Assembly (NCBI GenBank): GCA_012932865.1
Contig: SAXG01000067.1
Span: 1-64,000, forward strand
DNA length: 64,000 nucleotides
DNA from: Amylostereum areolatum
Taxonomy: Eukaryota > Basidiomycota > Agaricomycetes > Russulales > Stereaceae
Reading direction: 5' to 3'
The notes beneath the pieces are model-generated. The model was not told where the DNA came from. It did not search any database and was given only the letters and a program-made list of their open reading frames with translations. Positions within the stretch are counted from its first letter, which is position 1, and each line of letters starts with the position of its first letter. The translations under genes and the position numbers were made by a program. Positions 22,995 to 34,242 of this stretch are shown here, in pieces.

Positions 22995-24372
22995 CCCCGC
23001 CCCCCTCGAGATCACCGTTGGAATTCCCGTCCACAAGCCTTCCCGCAGGCGTACTGGCAGTATTCCGGAGTACTAAATGGTATGTTGTCTGTATCTTGGC
23101 CCTTATACAGCCTTCAAGGTATCGACTGACCTTTAGGGAATGTAGCCAATGTTGAAGGGGCGACGTGAGTTCGCCGTCTCCACATCTGCATACGTTTCGG
23201 ACTTTTTTTTCCCTTTTCATGTCTTCTGTTGTTTTGGAACATATTCCCGATTCTCTCTGTATCTTTCGCATCATACCATGTTCGTCACTTTCATGGCTGA
23301 TCTCAAACTTCTTCCAAATATACTGTCTATGTACGTTGGTGGTCCGATGTTGTTCTAGTGTAGTACTGGCTCTGTATTGTTTTGCTGTGGTATTCTTGTA
23401 CATTTTGAACACATCAATACCTTTCTCGCATGGTCGCTCAATAAATCTCGAGCGTGTTCTGGACGCCGGCGAGTACGATCCTTGTGGTGAAGTGTCCTTG
23501 GGTTAGGGTTACCTTTGTCGTAGAGCTCCGCCGATCGCGACGTGTCTTCTCCAACCTCCAGGCTCCTCCAGGCATCTCTACCACAACATTCGTCCGTCGC
23601 CGCCCATCCTTGGTTCGAATAATCCGACAGATTCTTTGAATTTGCCTACCCATTCGGCGTGAAAAAAATAAAAAATAAAATGATTAAACATTGGACAAAA
23701 TTGATAGGCAAGCAGCCGGCAATTAGGCTCAACATGAAACGTCCGCAACGCGTCCCCGACGAAATCGCGACTTTTTTTGGCCGGTATCGTGATAAACAAC
23801 TTTCGCCAATCCGCGTAGCATACACCAACGCGCGCATCGGTGCTAGGAAAGAGATGGACAAAGGTGGATCATTGGTAGGCTGCGAAAATTGGGGGCTGTG
23901 AGTTTGGTCTTCTCCTGCATGGCCTTTGCGTTGCTCACGTCGCGGAGCAGGAGATTTTCAGATTTTAGCCCCCTCGCGGTAGGAACGTCGACCGCTACAT
24001 ACGCAGGGCCGGTATGCGGCCCTTTCCTCGGACTGAGAAACCGGACGAGCGCTCATAGGACCCGCAACTGTGAGACTCGGACGCCTTCCACCATCTAGTA
24101 CAGCTTTCTAGTGATGAAAACAATCCGGGTACATATCTATCATCCCGCCTAAATACGATAGGAAGTGAAATCGCCGTTCGCCGGTGACAAAGTCGTCCGC
24201 AAGATCCTACCGACACCCATTGTCCTTCGGCGGATGATTGATCCTTATTGCACTTCCCACGAACTCACCTATTGTCCCTCTGCACGAAACGCTATTGCCA
24301 ATCTCTTGAACCTTCATCCATCTCTCCCCTCCACCCTTTCCTTCCCGTTGTGATACCTCCCTTCTCCAGACC
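22995..24372. other. intergenic region between cyclin-like 2 and 3
   Basis: About 1.4 kb. I see no gene. 23640-23700 is locally A-rich. A single TTAGGG-type motif occurs near 23500. A plus-strand frame at 23659-23901 (80 codons, Lys-rich) has no recognisable family. Confidence 0.4.
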
Positions 24373-25635
24373 ATGGTCGCCGTTCATGAAGCCTCTCTCG
24401 TCCCTGCGTCGGAGCACTCCCCAGAACTGCTCGATATTCTTGAGCAGACGGTCAATCGTGACGTTCTTGGTGCGCCATTTCTCCGTTTGTTCCAATGATA
24501 CGTCTCGTACTAATGCCACTCCCTTAGATTATTATATCACCAAAGCGCACGAGTTTGTTCGCCCCACGTCCGGTCGCCCATCCTTTTCACGCAAAGTGTG
24601 TCTTGCACTTGTTGTGGACCTCATCGAAATCGCCAGATTGAAGATGAACATCGTTCTCGTCGCCCTGACTTACCTCAAACGTGTGGGACCCAAACTCGAC
24701 CTTCCCGCACCCGATGGCTTTTACTACGAATTGGTCTGTTTCGGCGCCCTCTCTCTCGCTCACAAAGTTTGTCTTTTACCTTATATGTTGGCGGCCCGAA
24801 AGCTTATCCTGACATGCTAGTACGTGAGCGAAGACCACATAACGACCTTTGAATGGTCTATCTTCGCTCCTGAGTTCAACATGCGACTCATCAACCGCGT
24901 CGAGATGGCTTTCCTCAACACACTGGGTTGGAACCTCCGGATTTCCGAAGACGATGTGCTCGAGCATTATGCTTCCCTCGCCGGAATCCTGCCCAACTTA
25001 CCATCGACCGCCAGCCTCCCCGCGTCTCTGACAATCGCGGACGATATCATTTCATCTCACTCCTCTTCCGAAACGTCGATCCCCTCGAGCTCTACACACC
25101 GCTCCTTTTCACTTCCAGCCACGCTTGAGGATGCACTCACCAGGACGACGACGGCGACGCTATGGGCCGCTGCCTGCGTCAACACTGCGTTCTCCACGTT
25201 CTCCGTCATCCATATGATCCCCAACGTCACAAGTATCCTGGCGTCCAAAGCGTCTGCCAGTAGTCCTCAGCCTCACACCCCGGAACCAGAATTGAATTCG
25301 CCACTGGTTCAGGAGATCACCAAGAAGGGGCAGCTATCGGTAAGTCTGTGTTCCTTCGATGAAGTTAAACGTTCGGCTGAAAATATGGTAGTTCAACTGT
25401 ATTACCCTCGTTCTTGGTACGGCCGGGTCCGTCACCTTCCTCACGATGACAGCTTGGATGCTTCCGTCACACATTCCGACAGGTGCACATGCCAGTGCGC
25501 CGCTGTCATGATGTGTATAGCATCTCTCCCATCCCTTCGGAGATCGGTTTCGACATGTTTCGCCTGAGCGCCACTGAGCTCTTTGGCATCGATGCGAACG
25601 CGATGGGCGCTGGACGAACAAATCCAGCAAATTAG
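24373..25635 (+). CDS. cyclin-like protein 3
   Basis: Exons 24373-24469, 24528-24768 and 24821-25339 join in frame; a last exon at about 25483-25635 is likely. The cyclin box reads DYYITKAHEFVRP, MNIVLVALTYLKRVG, ELVCFGALSLAHK, then NRVEMAFLNTLGWNLRI and a Ser/Pro-rich tail of about 100 residues. Using the acceptor at 25482 gives a tail ending MGAGRTNPAN at TAG 25633-25635. A 25-base micro-exon near 25391 would instead end the protein early, so the C-terminus is uncertain. It is the longest of the three paralogues. Intron positions 1 and 2 match the other two. Predicted role, from the family only, is activation of a cyclin-dependent kinase. Confidence 0.78.
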
Positions 25636-25638
25636 CGC

Positions 25639-25848
25639 TAGTTAGAGGGGGACCTTCCTAAAGTGAACTAACGGGCTCTATTCTCACAAAACCCCGTACA
25701 CATTTCGATGCACCGTCGTCGACATTGACCTCATATTTGCACTTCAAATACATAGTTGAGGCCAGAAGGGTGACAGGGACCTACGTTGACGTAGTGCCTT
25801 GCAGGTTGGCAGCGGGAACAGGGAATTAGGAAGGTCCCCCTCTAATTA
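25639..25848. mobile_element. TA-flanked MITE with 23-bp terminal inverted repeats
   Basis: A perfect 20-bp inverted repeat (TTAGAGGGGGACCTTCCTAA and its complement) lies at 25642-25661 and 25826-25845, extending to about 23-24 bp with one mismatch. The pair is bounded by TA on both sides (25639-25640 and 25847-25848). The 206-bp element is non-coding and contains no transposase. Its ends differ from those of the element at 3727. It sits four bases beyond the stop codon of cyclin-like gene 3. The 430 bp between it and 26275 holds no gene that I can see. Confidence 0.75.
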
Positions 25849-26274
25849 GTAGATTTTTAGTAAGGGAGGTTTTTCCTGATGATGCTGGGGCCGCCGTTGT
25901 CGACGGGGAGTTGACCCCGTTAATTGAGGTTACATATGACTACTCCAACATCGAAGCGTTTCGTAATACCTTGCCAAAGGAGAGGGCGGACGGGAGGACG
26001 AGCAGTTGCTATGCAGTGCTTATACTTGTAGGATGCTAGTCGTAGTCGTAATCTCGCAACGATGATTGTACCCAATATCATATTTATCATGTATGTGCCA
26101 GAGCTCCCATCCAATGCAAGAGGACCCCATATCAATTCAATTGTAAAGTACAGGCTGCTGTCCATTCCAACCTCTATGCTAACATGTTAATAAAGAGTGA
26201 TAAATAGATACAATGTGACGATCGTGGTGCAAGCGTGAGTGATTCTCTCGAATCGTCGTAATGTTGCCATAGAG

Positions 26275-27179
26275 CTAATCATGAAGTGACCAAACCGATG
26301 GATCTCCTTCGGCCTCCTTCTTCAGCCTACACATCTCCTCCTCAATCCCCAAGGAAATCAGCAACGTCTCGAACAGACCTTGCTTCTTCCTCGGCGCCCA
26401 CTCCTCTTCCCCGCTGACGGGAAACCGCTCCTCTGTCCACCATTGTTTCAGAACGTCGACGGGCACCCTCCCAGCCCGCTCACCCTTGGCCGGCATGGAT
26501 CCAAAGATCCCGAGCACAAGCGCCATCTCGCCCCGGGCGATAACGCCGTGGAGGGTGTCGAGGCCGCCAGACTGACGCTCGCGTTCGACGCGGGCGCGCG
26601 CGACGTCTTCCAGACCGATTCCCTGCCCGGCGTCCTCAAGGAAGCCGGCCATCCTCTCCATGTTGACCTTGCAAGGTGCATACAGCATCCCCCTGCTTGC
26701 GTCCGCGTGGGCGAGCGACGCGTCGTGCTCGATACGGCCGTGGCGCGCGAAGTCCTCGAGGGATGCCTCCCAGCCGTATGTGAACGCAGACGCGTCGAGC
26801 TGGAGAAGGAAGCCGACGTAGGAGAGGAAGTACGCGAGGGTGTATGTGAGGCCGAAGCCCGTGTGCAGCGCTCCTGCGAGGAGGGCGGGGGTGATGTGGT
26901 CGCCGGAGCGTGGGAGGTAGCCGTGGTTGGCGAGGGTGTTCAATGCGGGGCAAGGAGAGCGGCGGGCATGTGGGGAAGGAGGGATGTACATGTGCTCGTC
27001 CGATCGCGGGTAGCGGGCGGCGAAAGGGCAAGCGGTCTTGAGTTCATCGCGCGACGGTGGATGAAACATTCCGCATAGACTGAAGGTGGGTGGGTCAGCT
27101 TCCGCCATAAAGTGTTTGTACTGAGGATTACATACCGGTCGATGGCCGAGGCTTTGAAGAGGAAATTGAAGGTGTGCAT
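26275..27179 (-). CDS. heme-thiolate peroxidase/peroxygenase (Peroxidase_2), copy 1
   Basis: Member of the chloroperoxidase/unspecific peroxygenase family, which uses a Cys-ligated haem and H2O2 to oxidise or halogenate organic substrates. Exon 1 is 27179-27136 (ATG, MHTFNFLFKASAIDR) and exon 2 is 27079-26275. The haem-ligand motif PCP follows RRS, with its Cys at 26950-26952, then ALNTLANHGYLPRSG. The acid-base motif EHD is at 26730-26722 in RIEHDASLAHAD. The protein has about 282 residues, the size of the short family branch, and is unbroken. I see no clear signal peptide, so it may be intracellular. A paralogue at 34243 has the same intron position and phase. Substrate unknown. Confidence 0.88.
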
Positions 27180-27598
27180 GTCGAGTATACTTTTGAGAGT
27201 TCGTGATATAATAAAGTTCAAACCAGTGAACGTGGATGACGGCGAAAAACGTAGACGAAGAAAGGTTGACGAGCAGAAGAAAAAGGAAGAGGGCGATGGT
27301 ATAAAGAAAGCCTGAAGATGAGCGGAAGCAAAGAAAAGAAGACCGAACTGGCGAGCTGCACCACGTCTGCCTGGGCTTTATGTGCACCGACAAGCAGGTC
27401 GTATTTTCCCGTGCTGTACTCCCACCACCTGACGCGCATCGGTTACCGGTACGCAGGCATCACATTACCGCGTCCTTGTTCTTGTCCTCCAGCTTCGTCT
27501 GTGGCTAGCGTCTTTCCCATTTCAGTCAAAAAGGGCCGCATCGCGATCCCCGAACACGGCGCTTATCACAGCTTGGACGAACACGAGTAACGACCAAA

Positions 27599-27925
27599 CG
27601 TTGATGGATTGTGGGAGCATGATTCATGGGCGCGGGCGGTGGTTGAACTGTTCCAGGGTTCGGGAGATAACGCCACTGGGTGCGAGGAACAGAGCCCACG
27701 TACGATTGCAATGCACGACCGCAAAGTCGGACCATACTGTCAAGAAGAAGCGCGATGCGATCACGACCTTGAATCGAACTTTGATGCCCTGTTTGAAGGC
27801 GGCGATGCGCGATAGGACGACGCCGACACATAGTGAAAGTGTCGAAACGCAGGAAAGGCCGGTGTCAAGGACGAGCCAGGAAGGGAACACGGCGAGGAAA
27901 CTTGTGATGGTCGGCACAGCCATCT
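27599..27925 (-). CDS. hypothetical membrane protein fragment
   Basis: A minus-strand open frame whose first two-thirds is hydrophobic: TITSFLAVFPSWLVLDTGL and STLSLCVGVVLSRIAAF resemble two membrane segments, with a third around VVIASRFFLTVW. It ends at a stop near 27599. The upstream frame to about 28149 is less clear and probably contains introns. I recognise no family; it may be one exon block of a small multi-pass protein. The 400 bp between it and the peroxygenase start (27180-27598) shows no other gene. Confidence 0.35.
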
Positions 27926-28388
27926 CGAACGACCGGGTGGACGTTCCACCATGTTGTGATTCGTCCTACGATGCCCCGAGAAGAGACCTTGAGGTGTAGT
28001 TTCTTCTGAGTGAGAGGAATGCCGGAGAACCGGTCCAAGGAGGGTCTTATGCTTGAGCTTGAGATACGGCCGACGTCCTGAGTGCTGTAAATGGAAAGAA
28101 CGAGAAGCCCACGGGTGCCGCTAGAGAAACTGGACTGATGTCTTGTCAATTGCTTCCCGTCGCGTCAACCTTTGAAAAAGAAAACAACATTATCGATCAC
28201 TATCACTGTAAGATACAAGCACATGGAGAAGCAGCAGGGCAAAAGCAACAAGATCATAGAGATAAATTAGAAAAGACACCACAAACGAAGCGTCAACTCC
28301 TCCCTATACGTTCAAGCCGCCGTGAACCTGTCCCACCAAAAAAAAACATGTTAGCACCCTGCCGAACAAAAGAACACGAGTATCTTAC

Positions 28389-30130
28389 CTATGCCGCTTC
28401 CCAATCCCCACCACTTCCACCACTTCCAGCTTCATATCCGGGAACTTCCTCTTCACCTCCCCGACCGCGGCTTCCTTCTCCATGACGGGCATGAACGACA
28501 CCGCGTCCGCACGGAGCCGCAGGGTCTTCAACGCGCATCCATGGATGGCCCGCGCGGCGAGCAGCCCGAGGATAGGGAGATTCGCATCGGCGCGGGAGCG
28601 GTGGAGCACCGACGCGCCGGGGATCATCCACTTGAGGCGGGGAAGCAGCACCGCTTGGCGGGCCCTCGGGGTGGCCGCCGCGACCGGGACGGGGATCGAA
28701 GATGTCGGCGGCTGGAGGGCGGCGTAGAGGTTTGGCGTGCCGACGTCGCCGACGGACAGCCCCACGAGGTTTTTCATCGGCGCCAGGACGTTCGCGTACT
28801 CCAAGACGTCGAGCTCCTTCGCGGTCTCCGAGGTGCACGACTTCGAGCCGGGAGAGGTCGAGCTTGCGGTACATGGCCAGGAGGACGTTCACGAGTACGG
28901 ACTCGCTGCGGCCGTCTCCTGTGTATCCGAGCTTGAGGCGGACGCCGTGGGTGAACCAGTGGTCTTGAGGGGCCGCGGAGAGGAGGTGGGGGTTGGGTAC
29001 GTCGAGGTGCAGAGGGACGGCGAATGCGTCCTCGAAAAAGGTGATGTCGGCGCGGTCACTGCGCCCTAGGAGACGAAGGCCGCGGATGGCGTGCACCCTG
29101 GCGAGTCGAGGGTGGAGGGTGTCGAAGACGAGGTCGAGGCTCTCCCTGGTGGCGAGATCGGTCTCGAGCAGCATGTATTCCGACGGAGAGGCGGACAAGG
29201 CTCGCCAGAACTGGACGCAGCGCTGCCCGTCCGCATGGGCCAACAGGAGCTGTTTGAGCTTGGGGAGGGCGACGCGAGGTCGCGTGGACCGCGGGACCGC
29301 AGACGGGACGGCCTCGCCGCGAAGGTGCAGGATCTCGAGGTTCGGAGCTTGGCCAAGAAGGCTGAAGAACTGGCGGCCGCGGTCGGAGGTCCATACCATG
29401 GAGGCCGTGTCCAAGGAGAGCTCGGTGAGGGCGGTCGACGGGCGAAAGGGGATGTAGATGCCTTTCAACACCACGTGTCGTAAACGAGTGGCGCGAAGGG
29501 ATGGCATCGAGGACAGAAAGGCGTCTTCGGGCACCTCGCCGGTGTACTTGAACTCGAGGTTTTCTAGGTCGGGAAGGTTGATCTCGGACAGCGCACGCAT
29601 CCATCGGGCCAGCGCGTTGATGCCCCCGTTTTGTTCGTCGATGGTCCATACGATCCTCGAAGCCCGCTGGACGAGATTGAGGGCAAACTCTTGAAGGGCG
29701 GTGGCAGAAGCAGGGTGAGCGACCTTGAGGACCAACGGGACATCGCCTGCCCTTTCCAGCATCTCCGTCGCGACATCGAGGGATAAAAACTGTGCAGACC
29801 ACGCGGGCCCACGGCACTGGATCGCCCAGGAATGACATCGCGCCAGTACCTGCACACGTGCGTTGTTTGGATCCAGCCGAGGGAGCCTTTGTGCTTCCCT
29901 TGTGGAGCGAAGGGCGGGTCGAGCACAGGCAACGATGGATATAATTTTGGTGAGGACTTCGGGAGGGAGGCGGGATACGAGGACGGAAAGGTTGAGGCGC
30001 GTCTTGGACCCAGCCGCGACGTTGCAGAAGTTGGGGATCCTGACTTTGATATGAGGAGACGGGACGATGTCGGCGTTGCGTCCGTCTTCCAGTCGGATAC
30101 GATGAAAGGCGGCGAGAAGAACGTCCCTGA
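28389..30130 (-). CDS. F-box protein (basidiomycete F-box-like)
   Basis: The N-terminal part reads SRLPPEVLTKIISIVACAR near 30000-29950, an F-box-like helix pair that would bind Skp1 in an SCF ubiquitin ligase. It is followed, in a shifted frame, by the hallmark GWIQTTHVCRYWRDV near 29880-29840. From 29855 a long open frame carries irregular leucine-rich segments (LPDLENLEFKYTGE, PNLEILHLRGEAVP, LPKLKQLLLAH, LSRLEVVHLGDREGA), a substrate-binding region in this family. One-base breaks occur around 29900-29790 and again near 28800, where the reading shifts to an Arg/Pro-rich frame that is probably wrong. The true 5' exon beyond 30130 was not resolved. Substrate unknown. Confidence 0.72.
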
Positions 30131-31647
30131 TAGAGAGCGACCGTCAATCCTTGACCGAAAAAAATGGTGAACGGCACGCACATGATAGGTTCGAGGTGTC
30201 GTCGATAGTGGCCTCAGTGGCTTGCGGGCGATGTGGTGCTTGAGGCTAAATAATGACCGATGAGAGACCCAGTGGGCTTGTTTGAAGCTGTCCAAACGAG
30301 CGAGTCGATGGTGGTGGTCCGAAAGAGAGAGGCCAAGTTCGGTTTCGGTTTTGGGCCAACAATGGGATGCATGACATTGACTATGGTTGCTTCAGAGCCG
30401 CCACTTTTCCTTTTGAACAAAGGAAGCAACTTACAATGGAAAAACTCGTGTTCGACCTGACGCGGCAAATACATGTCTGCTACGACAAGGTCGTGTACGT
30501 CTGCGTCGTGCGACAAGGTCAGCGTAGACCTGAAGCAAAAGCCCGCCTATACGCACTTGGCCTGTCGACACTGTGGAAGACCGCATCTATCTCTTCAAGT
30601 AGGCGCGTCAACAAAGATCGTCTACGAAAGGATGAGCACACGGAAAGCTCGCGAAGAAAGAGCGGGAGCGTACCTTCTTATACACTGCATGCAAACGCGC
30701 GCCAGACCATGCCAGTGGTATTGGTCGATCCCTGCATCTTCGCCATCGCACCAGGGTCCTTTACTATTAGACTAGAGAGAAACGAGTTCGAGAGTGTTTC
30801 GGAAGAGTTCGGAAAGTTTTCCGCCGTCTGTGCGCCGAAGCAAATGGGGGGAAAAGGGTCGGGAGGAACCAGGGATGGCGGGAGGGCCTTCACACGTCCG
30901 ACGTCGACGGGCCATGCCAGCTGCCATGCCAGGCCATGTCGCGCTCGGCGTGAGAAAACGCCTCCACGTGATTGCGTGCTCTCAAGGGCCAAGGCTCTCA
31001 TTTCAACAGTCTCTCAACGTACTCTGCTCACTTTTCCAACTCCCCTACTACATTTCCCGAGGGCCGAATAGCCCAATTCTAATATCCGAGACAACAGGCT
31101 ACTGGACCACTGCTCTTTCAACCAGGGACGCATCAATGTCCTTCGCACTTGAAAGTCTACGGTACAACGAGAGTTCTAGAGGTTTTAGTGGTGCGTTGGG
31201 CGTCCTACTCATCCGCAAAAGTGACCGCTCATAATTCGTCCTTAGCTGCACGTCAACGGCGCCTGCTTCACATAGAGTACACATGGCTGCCGTATGTCGG
31301 CGTCTCGGAATGCACCGCTCGTCCAACTTCTTCTTTCGCCGGCGATATTGGTCCCTATCGATCCGGCAACTTAGGATATATGTTCCACGCGTGTCAAATA
31401 CCGTGTACGACTATACACTGGACTGGCTGTCTTCCGGTCAGCGATGGGAACTAAGCGGACGCGCGTCCACCCCAAATCCGCGATGACCGTCCATCTTTTC
31501 TAAGATGCAGGGATCCTTAGCGAGGCGTGAATTACAGTTTGTTGCCGCTCGTATATCCTGCAGTGCTAATACGAGCGTTTAGATTCTCCTGTGGACGTGT
31601 CTCATAAATTTGTGGAACGACGAAGGCAGTCGGTCGCTTTCCTTCCC
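30131..31647. other. intergenic region between F-box and 7-TM genes
   Basis: About 1.5 kb. It must hold the 5' end of the F-box gene (to the left) and the promoter of the 7-TM gene (to the right). A plus-strand open frame at 30367-31071 is Arg/Ser-rich without a recognisable domain and is not called. I see no repeat. Confidence 0.4.
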
Positions 31648-33273
31648 ATGCCTTGCGATCAAACCTCCACGGCGTCCACTCAGAGGGACGCCTCCCTATC
31701 ACCCGACGACATCGAGCAGATCAGCAAGGTCCTGGCCTCCACCACGTCTTCTGTATCCCAGACGCTTGTCCCGCTCATTGTGGAGACCGTCTTTTTCGGT
31801 GCGTCTCGCCGTCGCTCCGATCGTCTAATTCTCACCGTTCGACGATCAGGCGTCTTCACCCTCCTCATCATCTGCTCAACCTACCTCATCATGTACGCTC
31901 CGCCTTTCAGCGACGACCTTTGTCTGAGCGGACGATGGCTTCGGCAGACGCAGGAGCTTTCGTAGCCTACCCCACAAGGTGATGCTGTTCGCAACACTCG
32001 TGATGTACGCCGGCGCCACGATCTCGTGGACATCGCAACTCTACATCCTTTTCACCCTAGCAAAAGAAATGAACGACGCACAGGCGGCCGCCTCGGACGT
32101 TCTCGACGAGCTGCAAACTCAAAGAACATGTTTGGGGAGGGCGGCCCCTACGTATGAGGGCTATCTGAAGACCACTGAGGGGCCTCTGAACGTCTGCGTC
32201 CCCACGGCGCTGCTGACCGTCAATGTAAGCGCCCGCTGCTATCCGGACGCCGTGGCCTGCTCACCAGTCACCCGTCGTCCAGATTGTCTTCAGCGATGCG
32301 ATTGTCCTGTGGAGAGCTTGGGTGTTGCACAGTCGAGGCCGTGTGGTCCTAGGCGTATCGGTCGCGCTTCTGTTGGCCACCGCTGGTCAGTCCTTCCTCG
32401 TTGCCCCCCTCCTGTTCTGACTGAGCCTCTGGTGCCTAGCCCTTTCCATCGTAGACACGCGCGACGCATGCGCGTCTCTCAGCCTCCGACAGCTGTTCAC
32501 AGGAAACGTATATGGAGCCGCTGCCTTCCTGTTATCGTGGACGACGAACGTGTGGGCGACGTCGCTGATTGCAATGAAGGCCTGGTAGGTTAACTCATTT
32601 CGGATATCGTATGCCATTCCATGCTCACAGGAAGGCGGGGGGCGCAGGCGGTACAGGAGATTCATCGTACGGCATCTCGACGGCGGAAGCACCCATACGC
32701 GCATGGAGAATGTGATGGCTCTCTTGGTCGAGTCCGGCCTGCTGTACTGTCTCTTTTGGGTACGTATACTCCGAATCCGTCCCCCAGTTTTTTTCGTCCT
32801 GACCGTCGTCCGTTCGGCAGACGTTCTTGGTCGTGCTCCAGTTCGTGAACACCTTCGGGTCGCCCGCGTCGTCCAACTTCCGCGCCGTGGGGAAACGGTT
32901 CAATAACACAAGCGCACTCATCGTCAAGGGTGGGCTCGTGCAACTCATCGTGCGTATTCCGTGATCCCCGCTGACCCTTCCTCCGCCCATCCTTTTTTTG
33001 GTTTAGGGGATATACCCCACTCTGGTCATCGTCGCCATATGCCTGAAGAGAACGCCCTGCGATCGGTACTTTACCCAAGACATGTCCCGGCCGATGCCCA
33101 TCGCCCCCGAGGTTCCCCTAAGGGACGTCGTCGTGACGGTGGGTTCCACTGGATCAGACAGCAACATGGAACGTGGTACTTTTGTTACCGAATCGGACAG
33201 GGTATACGGGAAGGCGATCGTGGGCAAAGATGAAGTCGAGCAGTCTCCGAGCCGAGTGAGCTCCTCTGTATAG
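31648..33273 (+). CDS. 7-transmembrane orphan protein (Agaricomycete family)
   Basis: ATG at 31648 begins MPCDQTSTAST. Several exons carry about seven hydrophobic helices: TLLIICSTYLIM near 31855; MLFATLVMYAGATISW near 31983-32030; IVFSDAIVLWRAWVLHSRG then VVLGVSVALLLATAG near 32282-32385; NVYGAAAFLLSW and VWATSLIAMKAW near 32505-32585; LLVESGLLYCLFW near 32715-32760; FLVVLQFVNTF near 32822; and LVQLIGIYPTLVIVAICL near 32935-33045. A cytosolic tail follows, with PMPIAPEVP, ending at TAG 33273. The DAIVLWRAWVLW-type motif is typical of a large uncharacterised Agaricomycete membrane family. A one-base break near 31975 is likely an error. No ligand or function is known to me. Confidence 0.72.
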
Positions 33274-34242
33274 CTCTACGCGATATACAGACCACGCATA
33301 TGTTGTGTCTCCCAGTGTGCGCATGCAACTCAACACCGCAAATTCATCGCCTTTTTCGATTTGTTCGCAAAGATGCGATGCACTACATGGTTTGGGTATC
33401 TGACCGGTTGTTGTGAGAGGAGATCATGGTGGCGAACTGATTGAAATGGAGAGATGTACAAGTACGTTTTTAGTGCATGTACCAACAGGGTCGCTAAGCT
33501 CGTCGCACGTAGACCACTTCCGCCTCCTTCCCTCCGAGGACCCGTCGTCACCAGAGGCTGGCTGATTTTGCACAGATGGAAGAAAAACACCAAGCGACGC
33601 GACGCCGACTCCGAGTACCACCTAGTAGCCATGTGCGAATACCGCTGGCAGACTGCAATGATAATAGGACTGCGCACAGGCGGAATTCCAGAATCGATGG
33701 ATAGGCAGTGTGCAGCGTCCATTATTTGGGCGCAATGCTGAGTATTGTATACACGCACACATTATAGTTCATCCCGCCACCATCCTGCCATAGCCAATCT
33801 CGCGATCAGGTCAACATCTGATTGTCGTACACCAACATCGGACGACTTCAATTCAATGATCTCCAAGGAGCGGATGGCCTTGTACTTTTTAGCTCGGGGA
33901 TCTGATCACACCGGCGGCTTCCCATTGAAGGAACATGGTCGAGGACGGAGGATACGGCCAGTACTCGATCACAATGGCGCATCGGATCTGAACATCAGGA
34001 CGACGGGAAGACCACTGATGTAGTCAGGTTGCCGAGCGATGTACCAATGGAACTACAGATGAATAAGGACAAGGGAAAGCTCTTTGACCTTCGAGGGGAG
34101 TGAGTATAAAGGCAGCCCACGGTCGACCGACGAGCACCCATCATTTTCGACTTCGTTTTCCCCCTCCCCTTTCTTTCGCATTTCAAGTGGACCTTGACCT
34201 TTTATTTAACGTTTTCCCGACCCGACATAACCAGCCTACGCC
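33274..34242. other. intergenic region before peroxygenase copy 2
   Basis: About 970 bp with no supportable gene. Minus-strand and plus-strand open frames between 33330 and 34023 show no family likeness. The right end contains the TATA-like element listed separately. Confidence 0.4.
34105..34111 (+). promoter_or_regulatory. TATA-like box of peroxygenase copy 2
   Basis: TATAAAG lies 132 bp upstream of the ATG at 34243, followed by a pyrimidine-rich leader. Typical fungal promoter architecture; function inferred. Confidence 0.5.

Noticed and set aside
26380..27078. Plus-strand open frame of about 232 codons
   Set aside because: It is antisense to the peroxygenase exon; the minus strand carries the PCP and EHD motifs and correct splice sites.
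30367..31071. Plus-strand open frame of about 234 codons
   Set aside because: No recognisable motif, Arg/Ser-rich, and it covers the 5' flank of the F-box gene.
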